Source: an uncultured Pelagibacteraceae bacterium (lineage in GTDB: Bacteria; Pseudomonadota; Alphaproteobacteria; Pelagibacterales; Pelagibacteraceae). From it: a stretch of DNA of 64,000 bases. Below are positions 28,638-37,820 of the stretch, piece by piece. Made by a program: the position numbers and the translations under genes. Each line of letters opens with the position of its first letter. The first letter of the stretch is position 1. The DNA lies in contig CACMND010000004.1 of NCBI GenBank assembly GCA_902614975.1, positions 52,711-116,710 of the forward strand. The letters are read 5' to 3'. Below the pieces are notes generated by a model that worked only from the letters and a program-made list of their open reading frames with translations, was not told the origin of the DNA and made no database searches.

Positions 28638-30140
28638 ATGATTAAACATATTGTAAAAGTTTACCCATCAAAAAAAAATTTACCAAAAAAGAAACAACTT
28701 GCATGGAAAATAGCAGAGATAGCAAGTGATAATGCTAAATTAAATAAAAATTCAATAGATATGGTTATTAATAGAATTATTGATAACGCTTCTGTTGCTA
28801 TAGCCTCCTTAAATAGAAGACCAGTAATATCTGCTAGAGAAATGGCAAAAAAGCATGTTCGAAAAAATGGAGCTAATCTTTTTGGTATAAATTCAAAACT
28901 TAAATTCGATTGTGAATGGGTTGCATGGGCAAATGGAACTGCAGTCAGAGAGTTAGATTTTCATGATACCTTTTTAGCAGCTGATTACAGTCATCCTGGC
29001 GATAATATTCCTGCTCTATTAGCAGTGGCACAACAATTAAAAAAAAATGGAAATGATTTATTAAGAGGAATTATAACTGCTTATGAAGTTCAAGTTAATC
29101 TTGTAAAAGCAATTTGTCTTCATAAACATAAAGTCGATCATATCGCTCACTTAGGGCCAAGTGTTGCCGCTGGCATTGGATCAATGTTAAAATTAAATAC
29201 AGAAACTATTTATCAAGCTGTACAACAAGCATTGCACGTAAGTATTTCAACAAGACAATCAAGAAAAGGTGAGATTTCAAGTTGGAAAGCATATGCTCCA
29301 GCTCATGCAGGAAAATTAGCGATTGAAGCAGTTGATAGAACGATGCGAGGTGAAGGAGCTCCAAGTCCTATTTACGAAGGTGAAGATAGCGTAATAGCAA
29401 GAATACTAGATGGAAAAAATGCTAAATATTTTGTTCCTTTGCCTAAAAAAAACGAAGAAAAAAAAGCCATTCTCGAAACATATACAAAAGAATATTCTGC
29501 AGAGTATCAAGCTCAAGCATTAATTGATATTGCAAAAGCTCTTAATAAAAAAATTGATAATTTAAATACAATTAAAAAAATAGATATATATACAAGCCAT
29601 CATACTCATTATGTAATAGGAACTGGAGCTAATGATCCACAAAAGATGGATCCGAATGCAAGTAGAGAAACTTTGGATCACTCAATAATGTATATTTTTG
29701 CAGTAGCTTTAGAGGATGCAAATTGGCATCATGTAAAGTCTTATACTAAAAAGAGGGCTAACAAAAAAAGTACGATTAAAATATGGAGATCCATTAAAAC
29801 CCATGAGGATAGGAGATGGACGAAAAAGTATCACGATCCTGATCCAAAAAAGAAATCTTTTGGAGCAAGAGTTGTAGTAACATTAAATAATGGGAAAAAA
29901 GTAATCGAAGAGTTAGAAAGAGCAGATGCTCATCCTTACGGTAAAAGACCTTTTAAAAGGATAGATTATATAAATAAATTTAAAATTTTAACAGAAAGTA
30001 TTATTTCTAAAAAAGAAAGTGATAGATTTTTAAAAGATGTGCAAAATTTAAAAAAATTAAAAAATGATCAATTATCAAAACTAAATATTGAAGTAAGTAG
30101 AAGATACTTAAAATCGAATAACAAAAAAGGAATATTCTAG
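28638..30140 (+). CDS. prpD: 2-methylcitrate dehydratase (PrpD)
   Basis: Dehydrates 2-methylcitrate in the methylcitrate cycle of propionate breakdown. It has 500 residues of the MmgE/PrpD family, with [25 protein letters not shown] (about 99-123), [13 protein letters not shown] and [21 protein letters not shown]. It heads prpD-prpB-prpC, with overlaps of 1 bp between the genes. The order D-B-C differs from the E. coli B-C-D order, but all three core enzymes are present. Confidence 0.93.
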   Translation: MIKHIVKVYPSKKNLPKKKQLAWKIAEIASDNAKLNKNSIDMVINRIIDNASVAIASLNRRPVISAREMAKKHVRKNGANLFGINSKLKFDCEWVAWANGTAVRELDFHDTFLAADYSHPGDNIPALLAVAQQLKKNGNDLLRGIITAYEVQVNLVKAICLHKHKVDHIAHLGPSVAAGIGSMLKLNTETIYQAVQQALHVSISTRQSRKGEISSWKAYAPAHAGKLAIEAVDRTMRGEGAPSPIYEGEDSVIARILDGKNAKYFVPLPKKNEEKKAILETYTKEYSAEYQAQALIDIAKALNKKIDNLNTIKKIDIYTSHHTHYVIGTGANDPQKMDPNASRETLDHSIMYIFAVALEDANWHHVKSYTKKRANKKSTIKIWRSIKTHEDRRWTKKYHDPDPKKKSFGARVVVTLNNGKKVIEELERADAHPYGKRPFKRIDYINKFKILTESIISKKESDRFLKDVQNLKKLKNDQLSKLNIEVSRRYLKSNNKKGIF

Positions 30141-31036
30141 TGCATTTTGTTGAAAAAAAACCTGAAGAGAAAAGAATTGATTTAGATAATAAACTTAAAT
30201 CTAATAAAATTTTAAGAATACCAGGTGCATTTAATCCATTAACAGCAAAAGTTATCGAAGAAATTGGATATGATGGTGTTTATGTTTCTGGTGGTGTTAT
30301 GTCTAATGATTTGGGTTATCCAGATATTGGCTTAACAACTCTTAATGATGTCAGTAACAGATCAAAACAAATTGCACGTGTTACAAATCTTCCAACAATT
30401 GTTGATGTCGATACAGGCTTTAAATCTTGTAAAGAAACTGTTCAAACATTTGAAAATTTTGGTATCTCGGCAATTCATTTAGAGGATCAGATTGAGCAGA
30501 AAAGATGTGGCCATCTAGATAATAAAGAATTGATATCAAAAGATGATATGACAAAAAAAATTAAAGAATGTGTAGAAGCAAGATTAGACAAAAATTTTAA
30601 AATTATTGCACGTTCTGATGCTAAAAGCATAGAAGGTATTGATAAAATGATCGATCGATGCAAATCTTATATTGATGCTGGTGCAGAAATTGTTTTTCCA
30701 GAAGCATTAAAAGATGAAGCTGAGTTTGAAAAAGTTAGAAAATCCCTGGATTGTTATCTTTTAGCAAATATGACCGAGTTTGGCAAATCGAAGTTGCTAG
30801 ATTTTAAACAATTGGAAGAGCTTGGTTACAATATTGTAATTTATCCAGTTACTACACAGAGATTAGCAATGAAAAGTGTTGAGGATGGTCTACGTGCCAT
30901 TTTTGCGGATGGACATCAAAATAATATTATAGATAAGATGCAAACCAGAAAAAGATTATATGATCTAGTTGATTATGAAAAATACAACTCTTTAGACGAA
31001 AAAATATATAATTTTAGTACAGAGGGACATGAATAA
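30140..31036 (+). CDS. prpB: 2-methylisocitrate lyase (PrpB)
   Basis: Splits 2-methylisocitrate to pyruvate and succinate. It has 298 residues of the PEP mutase/isocitrate lyase superfamily, with the signature KRCGH (in EQKRCGHLDNK, about 120-130), metal-binding DVDTGF (about 88-93) and VYVSGGVMSNDLGYPD near the N-terminus. The start is GTG 30140, which shares its G with the TAG stop of prpD; no ATG fits as well. Its stop overlaps the prpC ATG. Confidence 0.93.
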   Translation: MHFVEKKPEEKRIDLDNKLKSNKILRIPGAFNPLTAKVIEEIGYDGVYVSGGVMSNDLGYPDIGLTTLNDVSNRSKQIARVTNLPTIVDVDTGFKSCKETVQTFENFGISAIHLEDQIEQKRCGHLDNKELISKDDMTKKIKECVEARLDKNFKIIARSDAKSIEGIDKMIDRCKSYIDAGAEIVFPEALKDEAEFEKVRKSLDCYLLANMTEFGKSKLLDFKQLEELGYNIVIYPVTTQRLAMKSVEDGLRAIFADGHQNNIIDKMQTRKRLYDLVDYEKYNSLDEKIYNFSTEGHE

Positions 31037-32160
31037 TGAGTGAAGAAGTAAAAAAAGGTTTATTAGGAATTGTTGTTGATGAAACAGAAGTTTCTAAAGT
31101 TATGCCTGAAATTAACTCATTAACTTATAGAGGGTATGCTGTTCAGGATCTGTGTGAATTTTGTAGATTTGAAGAAGCTGCATATCTTATTTTAAAAGGC
31201 GATTTACCAAATAGTATTGAACTGAGACAATTTGAAAAAATTGAACGAGGGCATAGAGATTTATCAAAAAATCTTTACGAAATAATTAAACATATGCCTA
31301 AAAAATCTCATCCTATGGATGTTGCTAGAACAGCAGTTAGCGTAATGGGATTAGAAGATAAAGAGACAACAGATAATTCACAGGAAGCAAATACAAGAAA
31401 AGCTCTAAGAATTTTAGCTAAAACTCCAACCGCTTTAGCAGCGTTTTATAGAATTCGAAAAGGTAAAAAGATTATTAAACCAAAGAAAGAACTAACTTTT
31501 GCAGAAAACTTTTTCTATATGTGTTTTGGAAAAGTACCTCAGAAGGAAATTGTAAAAGCGTTTGATGTATCTTTAATTTTATATGCAGAACATAGTTTTA
31601 ATGTCTCAACTTTTACTGCTAGAACAATAACAAGTAGTTTATCTGACATTCATGGCGCAATAACAGGTGCTATAGCTAGTCTAAAAGGACCATTACATGG
31701 TGGAGCTAATGAAGAAGTTATGCATATGATGAATAAAATCAAAAAACCTGAGAATGCCTTAAAATGGATCAATAATGCATTAAAGAAAAAAGAGGTTGTG
31801 ATGGGTTTTGGGCACAGGGTTTATAAAAGTGGAGACTCAAGAGTTCCAACCATGAAAGAGTATTTCAAAAAAGTTGCTAAGATAAAAAAAGATAAAAAGT
31901 TTTTAAAGATTTACGATATTGTTGAAAGAGTAATGATCAGTAAAAAGAATATTCATCCAAATGTAGATTACCCAACAGGACCTACTTATCATTTAATGGG
32001 TTTTGATACTGATTTCTTTACGCCTATATTCGTAATTTCAAGGATTACTGGTTGGTCAGCTCACATAATGGAACAACATTCATCTAATAAATTGATTAGA
32101 CCATTAGCTAAATACAAAGGAAGTAAATACAGAAAAGTAATGCTTTTGAACCAAAGATAG
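31036..32160 (+). CDS. prpC: 2-methylcitrate synthase (PrpC)
   Basis: Citrate-synthase family enzyme of 374 residues that joins propionyl-CoA and oxaloacetate. The three catalytic regions are visible: LYAEHSFNVSTFTAR, LHGGANEEVM and GFGHRVYK, the last two holding the catalytic His pair. The short length and prp context favour methylcitrate over citrate synthase. With prpD and prpB it converts propionyl-CoA to pyruvate and succinate. Confidence 0.92.
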   Translation: MSEEVKKGLLGIVVDETEVSKVMPEINSLTYRGYAVQDLCEFCRFEEAAYLILKGDLPNSIELRQFEKIERGHRDLSKNLYEIIKHMPKKSHPMDVARTAVSVMGLEDKETTDNSQEANTRKALRILAKTPTALAAFYRIRKGKKIIKPKKELTFAENFFYMCFGKVPQKEIVKAFDVSLILYAEHSFNVSTFTARTITSSLSDIHGAITGAIASLKGPLHGGANEEVMHMMNKIKKPENALKWINNALKKKEVVMGFGHRVYKSGDSRVPTMKEYFKKVAKIKKDKKFLKIYDIVERVMISKKNIHPNVDYPTGPTYHLMGFDTDFFTPIFVISRITGWSAHIMEQHSSNKLIRPLAKYKGSKYRKVMLLNQR

Positions 32161-32208
32161 GTCTAATTTACTCATTTAAAAATATTTAATAATTGCCATA
32201 TATAATTT

Positions 32209-32871
32209 ATGGAAAATTTAAATAGACATCATAAACCCCAAGACTTGAGTGATAAGATTGCTTTTGGATTCACAAAGTTTTTAAGATTCTTAGCTGACAC
32301 TTTTTTTAAAAAAAAATATGGGCATAGAGCGGTTGTTTTAGAAACTGTAGCTGCTGTTCCTGGTATGGTGGCTGGAATGTTACTTCACCTAAAATCATTA
32401 AGAAAAATGCAAGATGATAAAGGTTGGATCAAAATTCTATTAGATGAAGCTGCAAATGAAAGAATGCATTTAATGACTTTTATTAAAATTGCAAAACCTA
32501 CATTCATAGAGAGATTAATTATAATGATTGCACAGTTTATATTTATTTTGATGTATCTATTCATATATTTAATTTCACAAAAGACTGCTCATAGAATTGT
32601 AGGATATTTTGAAGAAGAAGCCGTGATAAGTTATACTGAGTACCTAAATGAAATAGAAGAAGGTAAAATCGAAAATATTAAGGCTCCAGAGATAGCAATA
32701 AATTACTGGAACCTTCCGTTAAATTCTAGACTAAAAGATGTAGTAAAAGTGATAAGAGACGATGAAGCTGGGCATAGAGATGTGAATCATAGTTTTGCTG
32801 ACATTTTAAATACAAAGAAGAACAAAGTTTCTAATGAAGAAGCAAATTATGAAGATAAAGAAAAAATTTAA
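32209..32871 (+). CDS. Alternative oxidase (AOX)
   Basis: Membrane-bound di-iron quinol oxidase that reduces oxygen without pumping protons. It has 220 residues, short and lacking the plant regulatory N-terminal Cys. The iron ligands are all visible: Glu45 in LETVAAVPG, Glu84 and His87 in NERMH, Glu in EEEAV (about 135-137), and Glu186/His189 in RDDEAGHRDVNH. Two hydrophobic stretches flank the middle. It lies 48 bp after prpC on the same strand, which may link it to propionate oxidation, though it could have its own promoter. Confidence 0.95.
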   Translation: MENLNRHHKPQDLSDKIAFGFTKFLRFLADTFFKKKYGHRAVVLETVAAVPGMVAGMLLHLKSLRKMQDDKGWIKILLDEAANERMHLMTFIKIAKPTFIERLIIMIAQFIFILMYLFIYLISQKTAHRIVGYFEEEAVISYTEYLNEIEEGKIENIKAPEIAINYWNLPLNSRLKDVVKVIRDDEAGHRDVNHSFADILNTKKNKVSNEEANYEDKEKI

Positions 32872-32917
32872 TTATTTAAATTTAATTAGTTAATTATCTT
32901 TACTTATAAAATATATT

Positions 32918-33166
32918 CTATTTAGATTTTTTTTGTTTATACAAAGAAATGCCTTTTTCAATTTTGTTTTTGTAAGACATTTTAAAGCTCTCTAATTGCC
33001 AACCTGAAAGTCTGTTTTCGACTTCTTTTAGATTGTTATTTTTCCAATCATCTGTTGTTTCAGGATCTTTCCAAATTTTCTTTTCTTCATCAGATCTACC
33101 ACATCCATAGCAAAGGCCTGATACTGGATCAGTTTTACAAATACTTATACAGGGGCTTACTATCAC
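32918..33166 (-). CDS. DUF1289 small Cys-rich protein
   Basis: An 82-residue protein with the DUF1289 pattern: SPCISICKTDP, then GLCYGCGRSDEEKKIW (four Cys in the first 24 residues), consistent with metal or Fe-S binding. Function unknown; small members sit near redox or repair genes in many Proteobacteria. The start is GTG 33166 by conservation of the SPC segment. It lies 6 nt downstream of nrdB and is probably co-transcribed with the ribonucleotide reductase. Confidence 0.75.
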   Translation of the reverse strand: MIVSPCISICKTDPVSGLCYGCGRSDEEKKIWKDPETTDDWKNNNLKEVENRLSGWQLESFKMSYKNKIEKGISLYKQKKSK

Positions 33167-33172
33167 TTAATC

Positions 33173-34186
33173 CTAGGAGAAAGCGTCTATCCAATTACCT
33201 TGTGTAGATGCTTTTGAATATTCAGTGGCTCTACCTTCAAAGAAGTTCATATGCTCTACTGCATTTAACATAGTGTCTAACCATGTTAATGGATTTTTTT
33301 GAACATCGTATATTGGCTCGAGACCTAACTGAGTTAATCTTCTATTACCAATGAACCTAATGTAATCTTTAACTTCTTGAGCAGTTAAACCTTGCATTGG
33401 ACCCATTTCAAAAGCCAGATCAATAAATGCATCTTCATGTTCAATTATAGTTCTGCAAGCTTCATAAAGTTCTTTTTTAAGTTTTGGTGTCCAAATCTCA
33501 GGGTTTTCTTTAATGAACTCTTTAAAAATTCTAATCATAGAATTGCAATGAAGAGTTTCGTCTCTTACCGACCAAGTAACTATCTGACCCATTCCTTTGA
33601 GCTTATTATGTCTTGGAAAGTTTAATAAAATTGCAAAACTTGCAAATAATTGAAGACCTTCTGTAAAGGCACTAAATACTGCAACAGTTTTTGCGATATC
33701 TTCTTTTGAGTTTACATTAAAATTTTGCATGTAATCGTATTTGTCTTTCATTTCTTTATACTTCATGAATGCAGAATATTCAGACTCTGGCATTCCAATA
33801 GTATCTAATAAATGTGAATAAGCTGCTACATGTACTGTCTCCATAGAAGCAAATGCAGTCATCATCATTAAAACTTCTGTAGGTTTAAATACAGTTGTGT
33901 AATGTCTTAAATAACAGTTATTAACTTCAACATCTGCTTGAGTAAAAAATCTGAAGATTTGAGTTAATAAATTTTTTTCTGACTCTGAAAGATTTTTTTG
34001 CCAATCTCTGACGTCATCACCAAGTGGAACCTCCTCTGGCAACCAATGAATTCTTTGTTGTGTTAGCCACGCATCATAACACCATGGGTATCTGAATGGT
34101 TTATAAACTGGGTTTTCAACTAATAGACCCATTTTTTTTGGTTCTATAATTTTTTGTTTTGTATCTTTTAGGTTTTCTACTGACAT
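33173..34186 (-). CDS. nrdB: Ribonucleotide reductase class I beta subunit
   Basis: Di-iron radical subunit of class I ribonucleotide reductase. It has 337 residues from ATG 34186, which has a GAGGAG Shine-Dalgarno 8 nt upstream; a GTG nine bases earlier lacks one. Metal ligands are visible as Asp in QADVEV, Glu and His in METVHVAAY, Glu in TEGLQLF, and Glu and His in RDETLHC. The Tyr four residues after the His (VHVAAY) matches the radical Tyr122 of E. coli, so this is a Tyr-radical enzyme. It overlaps nrdA by 10 bp. Confidence 0.96.
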   Translation of the reverse strand: MSVENLKDTKQKIIEPKKMGLLVENPVYKPFRYPWCYDAWLTQQRIHWLPEEVPLGDDVRDWQKNLSESEKNLLTQIFRFFTQADVEVNNCYLRHYTTVFKPTEVLMMMTAFASMETVHVAAYSHLLDTIGMPESEYSAFMKYKEMKDKYDYMQNFNVNSKEDIAKTVAVFSAFTEGLQLFASFAILLNFPRHNKLKGMGQIVTWSVRDETLHCNSMIRIFKEFIKENPEIWTPKLKKELYEACRTIIEHEDAFIDLAFEMGPMQGLTAQEVKDYIRFIGNRRLTQLGLEPIYDVQKNPLTWLDTMLNAVEHMNFFEGRATEYSKASTQGNWIDAFS

Positions 34187-36114
34187 GATAAACACTCCTC
34201 ATATTCTGGTTGTTGATTTTCTTGTTTTTTAGATTTGTAAACGTTTGCAGTTACATCTGTAGAATTTGCATCGTTTACGTTTTCCGCTCTTTGTATTGAT
34301 TTAGATCTGCAGTAATAAAGGCTCTTCAATCCTTTTTTCCAAGCTTGGAAATGGATTTGGTGTAAGTCCCTTTTATGAATATCTGCAGGTATAAATATAT
34401 TTATTGATTGTGCTTGTGAAATATGAGGTGTTCTATCTGCACCTAATTCCACAATCCATTTTTGGTCTAATTCAAAAGCTGTTTTAAATACGTCTTTTTC
34501 TTGTTGAGTTAAAAAATCAAGATGAGAAACTGAGCCTTGATTAGTTGTGATACTTGACCATGTTTCATCATCATTTTTACCGTGTTTCTCTAATAATTTA
34601 CTTAGATATTTATTTCTAACGTTAAATGATCCAGACAAAGTTTTATGTGTATAACTATTTGCTGCAATTGGCTCTACACCTGGAGATGTTCCACCGCAAA
34701 TAATTGAAATTGAAGCAGTAGGTGCTATTGCAGTTTTATTTGAAAATCTTTCATTAATTCCATAATCTGCTGCATCCGGACATGCGCCTCTTTCATCAGC
34801 TAAATCTTTTGAAGCTTGATCAACTTGTTTTTGGATACTTTCAAATATTTTTTTATTCCAAACTTTGCTCATCACTGACTCGAAAGGTATCATTTTTTGT
34901 TGAAAGAATGAATGAAGTCCCATGACACCTAGACCAACACTTCTCTCTTTTAATGCTGAATAAACTGCATCACTAAATGACTCAGGTGCTTTTTCAGTAA
35001 AGTCCGTTAATACATTATCTAAAAATCTCATCACATCTGGAACAAAGTTTTCATCGTCTTTCCACTCATCATAAGTTTCTAAATTTAAAGATGATAAACA
35101 ACATACTGCCGTTCTATCTCTACCCTCTTTATCAATTCCTGTTGGTAAAGTTATTTCACTACATAAGTTAGATGTCTTAACAGTTAAACCAGCAAGCTTA
35201 TGATGTTGAGGTATCATTCTATTAACTGTATCAATGAAAACAATATAAGGTTCTCCAGTTTCAATTCTTGCAGTTAATAATCTAATCCATAAATTTCTTG
35301 CAGAAACAGTAGCTTGTACTGATTGATCTTTTGGACTTTTTAGTGCCCATTGTTCATCTAGCTCTACTGCTCTCATAAATGCATCTGAAACTAAAACACC
35401 GTGGTGTAAATTTAATGATCTTCTGTTTGGATCACCACCTGTTGGTCTTCTCATTTCAATAAATTCTTCTATCTCCGGATGATCAATTGGAAGATAACAA
35501 GCTGCAGATCCTCTTCTTAAAGAGCCTTGACTGATCGCCATTGTTAAAGAGTCCATAACTTTTATAAAAGGAATTATTCCTGAAGTTTTTCCAACTCTTC
35601 CAATTTTTTCTCCGATAGATCTTAAGTTACCCCAGTAACTTCCAATACCTCCACCTTTAGCAGCTAACCAAACATTTTCACTCCAAAGATCTAATATTCC
35701 AGTTAAGCTATCCCCTGCTTCATTTAAGAAACAAGAAATCGGCAAACCTCTTTTTGTTCCACCATTTGATAAAACTGGTGTTGCTGGCATAAACCATAAA
35801 TTACTAATGTAGTTATATAATCTCTGCGCGTGTAAGTTGTCATCTGCATAATGACTTGCAACTCTTGCAAATAAATCTTGAAAAGACTCGTTTTCTCCAA
35901 GATATCTGTCGCTTAGTGTTGCTCTTCCAAAATCTGTTAAATTATTATCTCTAGATCTATCAATTTTAATAGTTATCCCCTTAGAATTTTGAAACAACTC
36001 TGTGTTGTTATTTAGTGAGAATAAGTCTGGTCTTTTGTCATTATTGTTGATTTTTTCCGCTGGTTTGTAATCAGAGACAGCTTTCCTGATCGCCTGAGAC
36101 AATATTTTGTTCAT
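34177..36114 (-). CDS. nrdA: Ribonucleotide reductase class I alpha subunit without ATP-cone
   Basis: Catalytic subunit reducing ribonucleoside diphosphates. It has 645 residues against about 760 in E. coli. Active-site residues are present: Cys in PISCFL, Asn-Cys-Glu in TSNLCSEITLP, Cys in AVCCLSSLN, Tyr pair in SLYYCRS, and the C-terminal redox pair in ECLSCQ. The N-terminus goes almost directly into the ten-stranded barrel, so the usual ATP-cone that senses dATP is missing. SD GGGAG precedes the start. It is the first gene of nrdA-nrdB-DUF1289, with NrdR-like boxes upstream. Confidence 0.96.
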   Translation of the reverse strand: MNKILSQAIRKAVSDYKPAEKINNNDKRPDLFSLNNNTELFQNSKGITIKIDRSRDNNLTDFGRATLSDRYLGENESFQDLFARVASHYADDNLHAQRLYNYISNLWFMPATPVLSNGGTKRGLPISCFLNEAGDSLTGILDLWSENVWLAAKGGGIGSYWGNLRSIGEKIGRVGKTSGIIPFIKVMDSLTMAISQGSLRRGSAACYLPIDHPEIEEFIEMRRPTGGDPNRRSLNLHHGVLVSDAFMRAVELDEQWALKSPKDQSVQATVSARNLWIRLLTARIETGEPYIVFIDTVNRMIPQHHKLAGLTVKTSNLCSEITLPTGIDKEGRDRTAVCCLSSLNLETYDEWKDDENFVPDVMRFLDNVLTDFTEKAPESFSDAVYSALKERSVGLGVMGLHSFFQQKMIPFESVMSKVWNKKIFESIQKQVDQASKDLADERGACPDAADYGINERFSNKTAIAPTASISIICGGTSPGVEPIAANSYTHKTLSGSFNVRNKYLSKLLEKHGKNDDETWSSITTNQGSVSHLDFLTQQEKDVFKTAFELDQKWIVELGADRTPHISQAQSINIFIPADIHKRDLHQIHFQAWKKGLKSLYYCRSKSIQRAENVNDANSTDVTANVYKSKKQENQQPEYEECLSCQ

Positions 36115-36154
36115 TAAACTCCCTTTTTATCTTTATACTAAAAAATCTAGTAAA

Positions 36155-36201
36155 TAACTAGATATAGTGTGTAGATTTACCTGATATACTATATAAATTG
36201 T
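36155..36201 (-). promoter_or_regulatory. Tandem NrdR-like boxes upstream of nrdA
   Basis: Two 16-bp elements, 36155-36170 and 36186-36201, each match the NrdR consensus acaCTATATaTaGtgt at 13 of 16 positions by hand count. They are 15 bp apart (31 bp start to start, about three helical turns), the spacing typical of NrdR box pairs. They lie 41-87 bp upstream of nrdA, so NrdR repression of nrdAB is likely. pgm on the other side could also be affected. Confidence 0.75.
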
Positions 36202-36275
36202 AAATCAATAGAACATTTATAGAACTTATTAAATATTTATCAATAAAAATTTTAAAAAAATGTACATATATCCAC

Positions 36276-37730
36276 ATGAATAATTCAGGAAAAATTGATC
36301 CCTATGGATTTCGGGAATATGACGCACGATGGGTATACGAAAAAGACATAGATGATGATGGAATCGTTCAACTCGGTAAAGGTCTTGGAACTCAAATAAT
36401 TAATCATACAAAAAAAAATAATCCTAGAATTATAGTTGGCCAAGATTACAGATCTTACAGCGAACATATCAAAGAAAAATTAAAAGAAGGCTTAGTTTCA
36501 ACCGGATGCAATATCGAAGACATAGGATTGTCATTATCCCCAATGGTTTACTTCGCACAATTTAATTTAAATTCAGATGCAATAGCTATGGTTACAGCTA
36601 GTCATAATGAAAATGGTTGGACGGGTGTAAAAATGGGTATCAAAAAAGGACTTACTCATGCACCTGAAGAAATGAAAGAACTAAAAGATATTACTCTCAA
36701 TCAAAAATTTATTAATGGCAAAGGTAATGTAAAAAAAATAGATGATTTTCAGAATGTTTATAAAGATGATTTGATAACAAAAAACCCGTTAAATAAAAAA
36801 ATTAAAGCGGTAGTTGCTTGTGGCAATGGAACAGCAGGAATATTTGCGCCAGAAATTTTAAGAAGTATTGGATGCGAAGTAATTGAACTTGATTGTGAAC
36901 TTGATTGGACTTTTCCAAAATATAACCCAAATCCTGAAGATTTAGAAATGTTACATGCAATTTCTTCAGCAGTTAAAGAAAATAAAGCTGATATTGGATT
37001 TGGTTTTGATGGAGATGGAGATAGAGTTGGGGTTATCGATGATAAAGGTAATGAAATCTTTTCAGATAAAATAGGGTTATTAATTGCTAGAAATCTTTCA
37101 AAAGATTACAAAAAAAGTAAATTTATTGTTGATGTAAAATCGACAGGACTTTATTCCAATGACAGAAAATTAAATGAAAATAAATGTGAAACAATTTATT
37201 GGAAAACTGGTCATTCTCATATCAAAAGAAAGGTGAATACCGATAACGCTTTAGCAGGATTTGAAAAAAGTGGTCATTTCTTTTTTAATAAACCTTTGGG
37301 ATATGGCTATGATGATGGAATTAATTCAGCAATACAGGTCTGTAAGTTACTCGATAAAAATAACAAAAAAATGAGTGAAATACTTGATGAATTACCAACG
37401 ACTTATCAAAGTCCAACTATGGCTCCTTATTGTAAAGACAGTGAAAAATATGAAGTAGTTGAGAATTTAGTTAAAGAAATAACAAATATCAAAGAAAATA
37501 AAACTAAAGTAGATAATCAAGAAATTAGAGAGATATTGACTGTTAATGGGGTAAGATTTTCTTTTGATGATGGGTCTTGGGGATTAATTAGAGCATCTTC
37601 AAATAAACCCTCTTTAGTTGTAGTTACTGAAAGTCCAACCTCTGAAGAACGAAAAAAGAAGATTTTTGACTTTATTGATAATCTGCTTCAACAAACTGGT
37701 AAAGTTGGGGATTATGATCAAAAAATTTAA
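36276..37730 (+). CDS. Phosphomannomutase/phosphoglucomutase
   Basis: Alpha-D-phosphohexomutase of 484 residues (ManB/CpsG/AlgC-like). The phosphoserine loop is TASHNENGWTGVK (about 105-117), the metal loop is DGDGDRVG (about 244-251), and the sugar-binding loop is GFEKSGHFFF (about 326-335). The C-terminal phosphate-binding region is RASSNKPSLVV. It provides mannose-1-P or glucose-1-P for glycans. It is longer than GlmM, which is expected to be a separate gene. It is divergent from nrdA. Confidence 0.88.
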   Translation: MNNSGKIDPYGFREYDARWVYEKDIDDDGIVQLGKGLGTQIINHTKKNNPRIIVGQDYRSYSEHIKEKLKEGLVSTGCNIEDIGLSLSPMVYFAQFNLNSDAIAMVTASHNENGWTGVKMGIKKGLTHAPEEMKELKDITLNQKFINGKGNVKKIDDFQNVYKDDLITKNPLNKKIKAVVACGNGTAGIFAPEILRSIGCEVIELDCELDWTFPKYNPNPEDLEMLHAISSAVKENKADIGFGFDGDGDRVGVIDDKGNEIFSDKIGLLIARNLSKDYKKSKFIVDVKSTGLYSNDRKLNENKCETIYWKTGHSHIKRKVNTDNALAGFEKSGHFFFNKPLGYGYDDGINSAIQVCKLLDKNNKKMSEILDELPTTYQSPTMAPYCKDSEKYEVVENLVKEITNIKENKTKVDNQEIREILTVNGVRFSFDDGSWGLIRASSNKPSLVVVTESPTSEERKKKIFDFIDNLLQQTGKVGDYDQKI

Positions 37731-37783
37731 AATTCAACTATAAAGAGTTAAGAAAAAATTAGAGAATCGATTATTATATAATT

Positions 37784-37820
37784 GAGGTGGCGGAGGGAGA
37801 CTGAAACCACCTCGTCTCCT
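37784..37820. other. Two mutually exclusive GC-rich hairpins between convergent genes
   Basis: GAGGTGG (37784-37790) pairs with CCACCTC (37807-37813), and GGGAGAC (37795-37801) in its loop pairs with GTCTCCT (37814-37820). The second stem abuts the first with no linker, so a true pseudoknot is unlikely and the two stems should exclude each other. The block is far more GC-rich than its surroundings and lies between the end of the phosphomannomutase gene and the last codons of the tauE-like gene. No U-run follows on either strand. Confidence 0.5.

Noticed and set aside
32201..32206. Perfect TATAAT before the alternative oxidase
   Set aside because: It ends 2 nt before the start codon, so transcription would begin inside the gene; no downstream Met fits the conserved protein.
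34187..34195. GTG start for nrdB nine bases upstream
   Set aside because: The GAGGAG Shine-Dalgarno is correctly spaced for ATG 34186 and too close to the GTG.
37784..37813. Resemblance of the GC-rich element to the 3' end of a class II tRNA (CCTCCGCCA on the minus strand), hinting at an attachment site
   Set aside because: The T-loop is not conserved, no cloverleaf forms, and no integrase or duplicated segment is present.
37784..37820. H-type pseudoknot
   Set aside because: There is no linker between the two 3' strands, so a 7-bp stem could not be spanned; alternative hairpins are more realistic.
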